Of a stretch of 64,000 nt of DNA, positions 59,301-64,000 are shown one piece after another. Within the stretch, counting starts at the first letter, position 1; each line of letters begins with the position of its first letter. The translations under genes and the position numbers were made by a program. The notes under the pieces are model-generated. The model was not told where the DNA came from. It was given only the letters and a program-made list of their open reading frames with translations, and did not search any database. This stretch comes from Leishmania infantum JPCM5 (taxonomy: Eukaryota > Euglenozoa > Kinetoplastea > Trypanosomatida > Trypanosomatidae). Location: positions 351,785 to 415,784 of the forward strand of contig NC_009406.2 in NCBI RefSeq assembly GCF_000002875.2. The letters run 5' to 3'.

Positions 59301-60855
59301 ACGCAACGGCCACGACAGTCATGATTTCCTGGGCAGCAACGCCGACAACGGGCTGCGCTTGTCAAGGCCGTCACAGCAGAGGCCTGAAGCGGCATTCATG
59401 GACGAAAACTGGCATGACCATCGAGATGTGTCGTTGGCGAGCACGGAAGCGCCCAGCAAGAGCAGCCTGTGCTATTCCTTTATCTCCGAGAAGTTGATGC
59501 CGCGGCTGTCGCGGGCGGCCTTCTCGACTGTGGCCCCAGAAGCCTTCTTCGGCGGCGAGAACCTCCTCAACAACAGCCCCGTAGACGTGCTGCCTGCAAG
59601 CCGTTGGCGCATCCTGTCGCCGAACCGCTACTCCGAGACGGCAACCTTCTCGGAAGAGAGTATGAAGGACACGGACTTTAGTGGTCGACACGGTGGCAAG
59701 GGCGACGGTAGCACGGCAGCACCCGCTGCTGCTGCAGCTGCAGCCTCGCCACTCATGAGTATACATGACAGGCCGCCATCTTTGCTCTTGATCACCGAAT
59801 CCTCGGGCAGCGTCTACGACTACTGCGAAGGCCGTAGCAGCAGCGGAGGGAGCGCGACAGCGGTGGGGGGCCGATGGGACAGCCTTGGTCGCGACGCCGC
59901 CAGTGATGGCTCTGGTGCTGGTACCAGCTATGACGGTGTCGGACACACCGGTACGTCAGTGTATGTTGAAGAGCTCGAACGGAGCAGCAGCAGCGCCCGC
60001 GGCAGCTCAGCGCACTTCGCTGACAGCGGGGACGTTGACGACGTTGAGTGGGCAAGTTCAGCGCGCGTCTCTGCCGGCAGCGTGCACGCCGCTAAACCCC
60101 CGTCGAAAAGCGTTCGGTTCAAGGCCACCGAGGCTAGGCGAGGCGAGGAGGACAAGGTCGATGTGGCGCACGAGCTGATGAACGTGCTGCGCGATTCGGC
60201 GTGCTTCCCTGATGGCGTCCCGGTCGGCGTCTCCCTCGCCTACGTGCGCATCGGCAACGAACTCTACGCCATCACGGAGGTCGTGGACCGCACCTTCCTG
60301 CAGTACCGCGAGGAGCGCGTCATACAGTCTCGCAAGTCTCGCGAGGAAGGCGGCAGCTGCAGTGCAGGCGATGGCGACGATGATTCGCTCACATCGCTCT
60401 CCGACAGTGCCGAGGATGCTCAGGCAGACAGCTCGTTCTCTTACTCGTCCGTAAGCAACTCGTCTTTTGCGCTGGGCACCTCCTTCAAGACGCTAGACGC
60501 CGCCCTGGAAGCCATCCAGGAGCAGCATAAAGTTGCAGCGCAGCAACAATACCGTCGGCTGCATCGCCGCCGTGCTGTCTCGACAAGCAACTTTGGCGAC
60601 CTGTCCTACTCCCTCGCCGGCTCTGCGCCGCTGCGGCCAGGCATGCGGCGGCAAGAGGTGCACATGTGCTGGCGGTGCCTCAGTGCCGAGGCGGCCGTAA
60701 TCTTCGTTCCCTGCGGCCACTACGCGGTCTGTGAAGCGTGTGCAGAGGTGCTGGCGGACTGCTGCCTGTGTCGCACACCGATCCTGTCGAGTGTGGTGCT
60801 GCTGGAGCACCACAACTCTCAACAAGCGCAGCAGCAGCCGTCGAAGCAGAAGTGA
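53350..60855 (+). CDS. Giant membrane-anchored RING-finger protein, predicted E3 ubiquitin ligase
   Basis: 2501 residues from the ATG at 53350 (an in-frame GTG at 53314 was dropped). One clear hydrophobic helix lies at residues 5-27 (ALLNTLCLTSFVLFGLWIVA), with a weaker hydrophobic stretch at about 45-57 (TYIFTIPFVPLIT). Nearly all the rest is Ser/Ala/Arg-rich and disordered, with basic clusters (about 1760-1820) and short ordered islands such as LVERVRLAQTLRPRYQSLLC. A more ordered part, about 2270-2340, includes AHELMNVLRDSACFPDG and GNELYAITEVVDRTFLQYRE. The C-terminal RING is C2440-x2-C2443-x11-C2455-x-H2457-x3-C2461-x2-C2464-x6-C2471-x2-C2474, with the PCGH...C..C core of XIAP/MUL1-type RINGs. 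Such RINGs bind E2 enzymes and transfer ubiquitin. With an N-terminal anchor the RING would face the cytosol; the membrane is unknown. A single ORF of 7.5 kb with no stop supports real coding. Confidence 0.82.
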   Translation: MEFDALLNTLCLTSFVLFGLWIVAHAVQVVELHFVMQAYTHHKTYIFTIPFVPLITRLFHEMALPQFLASEAIQRGELPPAMRAHGRRTPAAVPVEYVDAGGAPSLSTLTNFHAVSSASLPPPSPSTLSTVLNKSSANTPTDSLRRRAGRTKKEGKRKRAGDGVDRESAQHQEEPRQQGSVAVSILDPNLAAASDLEFPSSPNPAWWTPQLEGRCLVFGLRLPFELLPASRSAPQASAFGNAEARGVGGSSSTGNWPGSGSGATTRQPTVNLQLKQYQLTPASLVASAAAPSPALHHHTVLSSNAELQTQVAVEQQLSVAPVRVYTRAALSRARISTSVVPSPRQCYSSPDASSPSRYTWPGASPLARTPSPHLDFDSIKYAYTQYYQRLLETAVAEQTAIAHRAHKDRKSAKSAQRIAAMLMHYLKYSRIDDNVEDDVNDGDAEGRARVGGGSGSGVDTSLAASSKRRAAATPRVTAGHDNAGVFRSRSKRRRRARSGKNRGGVGVGAADRPQRSCGPWIPVLGYSAGHHSDEYDAVGRDRDLVSSALSGHSLYHTAAPMPPSQLLLAQQSSLKSLSSPSLMQPSQTAVVPPPLPPVYELRRGINKRRRRAETPSIADSAVEALEGLVERVRLAQTLRPRYQSLLCTVRFAAERFIVRRGASEPPTWTPLQTAAAAGVACSGPSSSATDGRGAAKPKTRCSSSSSSLSTHRLHLHRRYGSTSSDNATAVRSPLASRDASASAFGAQGSWSVFGYSDNSVDRRSSGARAPAALSSQISSDFAGGQFPGDTRSLSLLALRPSPLTAIPAESRIDNRNSSSLHSHRSDSPPPALPLPNSIVTTPTNVCAELAATRAIPSSSAVSSGSGSTSAANAAIQFLRASRLRENNIRAVIAAGAGISAVGPSSLSSTLDPSPATSLSSSSFYSAVAAPPATRAPREVRSPHRCAVEADFSMSAEGALPLSRGVATTGSESMSLPADNGDASGKEVQRVGAAVAAAGAVRAQMDEVMVQQKPSRAKDAASRPLQQQRHPQPASSSSEEAPQRGAASATSPSLQPRSTDLRIVYVIGADRATLLRSLTLDATRSFAAGTRNFLCFFTRKDERRAQRRYMEQLDRQNRAASQLLALHETPADASRPREQRDRKNTAIGHVHASSATPLCNSAEETLLSAGVTAAWRSVPGPPWNVRATSWHDVNPSSGGSRMCGPGSVDGGFGDAGTVSQQPRATRPSKTTFFNVAGADLLALAATPTDSAPATVTAPSAHQCGDSFLSMMQSLENSFRSVLELSHAAHPGTAEVAAASAAPDSRSSSAPVFATTPSLSMAQPTPTAPAPSAPLAACCDEEAARGAEAEGTLAAHSQSSSLLSHDSEKPSNTVSVSVRPFLTFASLQGTNDDSAGCAHAERRSSVGEEDSRALLPRQGATETTAPPPLPSYTEVSEPLHLKTIIASNPKAGGQGILGHGATDAATTTNPVADADVRPLCLASNSEESAAAGHKHVDVAPPTVSNTASPIPAASAAPNKDSKESEKRAPAATAKRDSEAAVIDSVSAHDVRQYLATVGVTLPQQVYLLRDAGALTPLQQLQRSLAASSHHASVPTSRRDPSARTTGTDAPTAAVPPTVGSTAAHHRALLSASAAAVLSRGATRVLEGQVEVAELSLDVLRRQISPFMPLEPPPLSDSDGDDGAESSMSGSGSDASGARETSESYSCSSGASDDDDGKVVVREDAAGARRSSPFRRRGKPPQKSRTTAAANHHVGHSSKNCGPAQCSGKASRPQRAHSRRRHQQHSRSSRGHGRSSARSSLKHRRRQHERRRKRHLARWNRHIQHQRAAANKAGNIPVAAGVLFFTAPPTLPAALARQQRQLLLEELESGERGRLLVPDWALSGSEVAAPATGANDDARQDVQLAPSPSPHDVRSPPRSICVTLIYTATAEQVAQALVRAAEVAAAASKNQSAACDAADGWGHRNGDTASRGRRRSPTVAARRRKHTRNGHDSHDFLGSNADNGLRLSRPSQQRPEAAFMDENWHDHRDVSLASTEAPSKSSLCYSFISEKLMPRLSRAAFSTVAPEAFFGGENLLNNSPVDVLPASRWRILSPNRYSETATFSEESMKDTDFSGRHGGKGDGSTAAPAAAAAAASPLMSIHDRPPSLLLITESSGSVYDYCEGRSSSGGSATAVGGRWDSLGRDAASDGSGAGTSYDGVGHTGTSVYVEELERSSSSARGSSAHFADSGDVDDVEWASSARVSAGSVHAAKPPSKSVRFKATEARRGEEDKVDVAHELMNVLRDSACFPDGVPVGVSLAYVRIGNELYAITEVVDRTFLQYREERVIQSRKSREEGGSCSAGDGDDDSLTSLSDSAEDAQADSSFSYSSVSNSSFALGTSFKTLDAALEAIQEQHKVAAQQQYRRLHRRRAVSTSNFGDLSYSLAGSAPLRPGMRRQEVHMCWRCLSAEAAVIFVPCGHYAVCEACAEVLADCCLCRTPILSSVVLLEHHNSQQAQQQPSKQK

Positions 60856-61184
60856 GACCAGAGCCGAGAGCACACCACCACCACCACGAACGCGAGTCGC
60901 GCAGGGATGTGTCGAGCCTTGTGCTGGCACAAGGAAGGGCGAAGGGGAGAGCAGAGGTTTGAAGACGCGATATCATAGCGCGTGCGCACGCAGTAAGCGT
61001 CTGTGGCAGAGCTCAGGTGTCCGATCCTGTTGGTCACCCGCAAGCACCTTCGCAGTTTTCGGGCCTTTTGAAAAGAGGGGGCTGATGCGTCTGTCAACGC
61101 CTCCGCGGCGCGCCCTCATGCATACACCGTGTGGGCCCCTCTTCCCCGCTCTCGCTTCTGGCCTACTCCGCGCGGTCTGTGTGT

Positions 61185-61185
<1 letters not shown>

Positions 61186-61222
<37 letters not shown>

Positions 61223-61233
61223 TGTCTGTCTGC
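61186..61233. repeat. (GT)18 microsatellite with adjoining TCTG units
   Basis: Thirty-six bases of uninterrupted GT (61186-61221), then a short run of TCTG units: the longest simple repeat in the window, in the spacer after the RING protein gene. Confidence 0.92.
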
Positions 61234-62338
61234 GTGTGCGTGGTTGCCCGGGTGTGAGGCGCTCGTGCGCACATCAACACGTGGCCTCCATCACCTCTCT
61301 CGTCTTGGACATCTCGCTCATCTCTCTGTTCTCCACCCACCTTTCATGCTTTGCCTCTGCAGCTCGTTCGCGTTTTGGGGTGTCCATCGACGACCGCGTG
61401 CACATTCCGCATGCGCGATGAGTGTCGCAGTCGCTACGCTCGTGCACTGGTGGGCTGCCTCCCACACACAAACACACCTCGAGACGCGCACTAACGCGGG
61501 CTCGACCCACCAGCACACGCACCCAAGCGTACTTCCGTATCCCTAGCCACTGTCTGTCTGTTGCGCCGTTCGCTGTTGAACAAACCGCTCGCACCGGGCC
61601 AACAGTTACGAAAGACAAGCGGAAAGCGCTCGCACAATAGACAAGCAAAACAGAGAACGAGAGCCGCGACTGCTGCGAGCAAGTCTGACCACATATCGCG
61701 GATCAGGACACACCACGGTACGTCCACTACTTCTCAAGGTGCCTGCACACGCAAACGTGTGCGCGCCTCACCATCTATGCGGTCTACCCCCTCCCTCTGA
61801 CCCAGTGGTGTCTCGTGCGTTGCTCTTTGCAACGTGTTCCCTTTCTTTCCCTCCCTCCCTCTCTTTCTCTGTTGGTGGCAGCGCTTCTTCTGCTGCCACA
61901 CTCGCTCTCGTACAAGCTCGCCCTCCCCCTTCCCCTTAAGCTGCCTTAGGTGGAGTCCACAGCGTGCGAGGAGAGTGGTCAACGCCCTCGTGTGCGTGTG
62001 TGTGTGTGTGTTTACCCCTCGCTCTAGCGCGTTTTCTTCGTATTGGTGTGCGCGTTGGTGCGCGCACGTTTTTGTGCTTTTCCTTCTCAGTCTGCCTGCC
62101 TGCCTCCTCGATCTTGGTGTGTGCATCATCTCCGTCGCGTCGGCGTTAGCCCACTCCCCAGAGTTGATCGCCACACGGACACTCGGTGCCACGGTGCGTG
62201 TGTTGGTACGAGCTGGACTTGTTTTATAGCTGTGTGTAGTTGCTCGTTGGAACGCTTTGTGATGGGTGTTATCTGTGTCCTTGTCGGTGTCTGGCGCTGT
62301 TGATTGATCCGCATCATACTCCCCACCCACACACCCAC

Positions 62339-62402
62339 CCCACCTTACCTCACCCCACTCCACCTCTCCCTCACCTCACGCCTTCCCCCCCCCTTCTCTT
62401 AG
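62339..62402 (+). promoter_or_regulatory. Candidate trans-splice acceptor for the dynein heavy chain gene
   Basis: About 60 bases of CA/C/T-rich sequence end in CCCCTTCTCTTAG; the AG is at 62401-62402. It is the clearest acceptor before the ATG at 62616. Confidence 0.5.
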
Positions 62403-62615
62403 GAGTGGGGAAGGCGTTACACACGCGCGCGCATACACACATTACGCACACCGCGTAGGATACGTAGCGTGCAGGGCAGAGCAGGGGGGAGGGGGCAGTA
62501 TAGAGAACGAGGTCAAGCGCACACGCGCACACTTTGGTCGACGTGGAGCTTTTCTTCTCGTTGTGGCCGTGAGCGTGTGCCCCTGCCTCGACTTCCGCGC
62601 TGCCTGTTGCCCACG

Positions 62616-64000
62616 ATGTTCCCCTTCGATGACGATGTCGTGCAGTTCATTGTGTTGCTCACACAGCACGGCACCGTGGAGAAGGTCCGCGCAGCCATTG
62701 CGCAGAGTGCCGATGCGATGGACTTTGCCTCGCCTCCCGCGTCGCCGGAGGGTGTGATGCACCTGGCCGCCGGGCAGCGACGGAACATCGGAGAGCGCGG
62801 CCGCGGTGACGATGGCGAAACGGGCGTCGTTTCGAAAACGGCCCTCCTCGGCGCGCACGTTCCGTTCATCGCCGTCTGCGAGATCGCAGACGACCGTGCG
62901 GCCGCTGACGGGTCGCAGATCATCGCAACAGCGGACCCGGCGACCTTCTTCCGAAGCGTCTCCTGCATGGAGGACGCCACGCCGGAGGAAGCGGTGAGCC
63001 TCGGTGCGACTGCGCGCGGCGGCACCGGTGCCCGTCGCAGCACAGGAGGTGGTGCGGGTGACGACAGCTTCCCGAGCGCACGACATAAGGCGAAGGCCCT
63101 GAGCTGCATTCTTCTCGAGCGACGCGACCCTCATGGCGTCGGAGGCGGCACAACTGGTGGTGGTGGCGCTCGCGCGCTCTCTGTGCGCGACCTATACATC
63201 CAGTCGATGGACCTGCAGCGCCCCCTGGATACCCTGCAGTCCATCTTGCGCAACATCTACGACCCCATGCTGCGCTCCCACAAGACTCAGTCCGCGTTGC
63301 GTACGCACGTGCAGGACCTCCTCTCCAGCATCCGCTCGATGCACAACGTGCTGCCGGAAATCGACGTCACCCGCTACGTGCACGAGGACCTCCTGCAGTT
63401 GTGCGACGCGAACCCTCTGCTTGATGTGCCGCAGCTTATCGACCGGCTTGGCGAGGTGGCCAAGGACCCCAGCTTCATCCGTCGCGTGCTGCAGGTGCGC
63501 AACCGCTGCAAAGAGGCGCTCTCGATGGAGCCGCTTCTGTCCGGGAAGCTGGAAGAGGAAGAGCTGGCGAAGGAACTGCAGAGCACCAACAGCAAAACCA
63601 TTGGTTCCCCAGCGGTGGGCCCGACGAGTCTCCGGAGTGGTTTGTCGGGTGCTCATTCGCAGCCCAGCGCCTCCGCTGCGCCTGGCAAAGGCGCAGCGGC
63701 CGGCATCGCGTATGACGGCGACGGCGGCGACGACAGCGCGCAGGTTGTGCAGGAGCGCATCGTGTACTGGCGATGCGTGCACGCGTGGATGGAGGACGTC
63801 CTGCGGCAATTGCGTGGGCGTGAGTGGCGGCTGGTGCACCGACTCCTTGCCCAGCGGGTAGAAACGGACTACGTCGGCGAGTACGTTGGCTACTTGAAGC
63901 TGGTGCAGGAGTACATCACCTTCCTCAACACGATTCCGGAGAAGCGGCTTGCCAATGTGCAGGACATGAAAGAGTTCAACGACGTGGCGGACGAGATCAT
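62616..64000 (+). CDS. Cytoplasmic dynein heavy chain, N-terminal tail (partial, runs off the window)
   Basis: The frame is open from the ATG at 62616 to the window end (461 codons plus 2 bases), with strongly G/C third positions. It begins MFPFDDDVVQFIVLLTQHGT. The block LDTLQSILRNIYDPMLRSH and the following helices to DVTRYVHEDLLQLC parallel the dynein tail segment leading to PEISLP in cytoplasmic dynein 1. ERIVYWRCVHAWMEDVLRQL (about residues 380-400) matches the EIxFWxxxExxLxxIxxxL start of the DHC_N1 region. The stretch VGYLKLVQEYITFLNTIPEK matches the VNDYNPLMKDFPLNDLL region of cytoplasmic dynein 1. An insert rich in Gly/Ser/Ala lies at about 335-375. A complete heavy chain is about 4000-4600 residues, so roughly 12 kb more is expected downstream. 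The tail binds the intermediate and light intermediate chains; motor parts are outside the window. The IFT dynein (DHC1b/DYNC2H1) type is a less likely alternative. Confidence 0.7.
   Translation, partial: MFPFDDDVVQFIVLLTQHGTVEKVRAAIAQSADAMDFASPPASPEGVMHLAAGQRRNIGERGRGDDGETGVVSKTALLGAHVPFIAVCEIADDRAAADGSQIIATADPATFFRSVSCMEDATPEEAVSLGATARGGTGARRSTGGGAGDDSFPSARHKAKALSCILLERRDPHGVGGGTTGGGGARALSVRDLYIQSMDLQRPLDTLQSILRNIYDPMLRSHKTQSALRTHVQDLLSSIRSMHNVLPEIDVTRYVHEDLLQLCDANPLLDVPQLIDRLGEVAKDPSFIRRVLQVRNRCKEALSMEPLLSGKLEEEELAKELQSTNSKTIGSPAVGPTSLRSGLSGAHSQPSASAAPGKGAAAGIAYDGDGGDDSAQVVQERIVYWRCVHAWMEDVLRQLRGREWRLVHRLLAQRVETDYVGEYVGYLKLVQEYITFLNTIPEKRLANVQDMKEFNDVADEI

Larger units (their letters stand above)
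60856..62615. other. Intergenic spacer
   Basis: Holds (GT)18 followed by TCTG units at 61186-61233, pyrimidine-rich blocks (61840-61875, 61920-61935), and a long C/T tract at 62339-62400 before the dynein gene. No convincing gene. Confidence 0.7.

Overview
The window looks like nuclear DNA of a trypanosomatid of the Leishmania / Leptomonas / Crithidia type. It is GC-rich. Every credible gene lies on the + strand, with no introns and long spacers of 0.6 to 2.3 kb. The spacers are full of pyrimidine tracts followed by AG (trans-splice acceptor signals) and GT/CA microsatellites. Proteins are rich in Ala, Ser, Pro and Gln low-complexity stretches. No strand switch, rRNA, tRNA, mobile element or CRISPR was found, so this is probably an internal piece of one polycistronic transcription unit. 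A run of 101 N marks an assembly gap at 40206-40306.

Layout: a possible 3' tail of a gene (2-196); a very large NPRL2-like (GATOR1) protein (1379-7219); a 66-residue single-span membrane protein (8006-8206); a WD40 protein (9501-12272); a large protein with a predicted mitochondrial presequence (13370-17017); a predicted mitochondrial outer-membrane beta-barrel protein (18394-20157); a nucleotide-sugar transporter (22375-24126); an ORF broken by one in-frame TAG (26414-27796); a Kelch-BTB-BTB protein resembling LZTR1 in architecture (28367-32095); a coiled-coil protein (33750-35786); an MFS transporter (37180-40077); SmD1 (41886-42197); a polyproline-repeat coiled-coil protein (43469-45841); a small membrane protein (46873-47631); a Sec14/CRAL-TRIO protein ending in a CaaX box (48930-51068); a 2501-residue membrane-anchored RING protein (53350-60855); and the N-terminus of a cytoplasmic dynein heavy chain, cut by the window end (62616-64000).

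The genes do not form a functional operon. In this lineage neighbours share a transcript by position, and expression is usually set after transcription through the UTRs. The most notable points are the divergent NPRL2-like protein, a perfect 23-bp inverted repeat in the spacer after it, the single-stop ORF, the predicted prenylated Sec14 protein, the exact beta-signal of the barrel protein and the giant RING protein with XIAP-like cysteine spacing. Starts were chosen at the first in-frame ATG; upstream in-frame GTG extensions were discarded. Nothing here was checked by database search.
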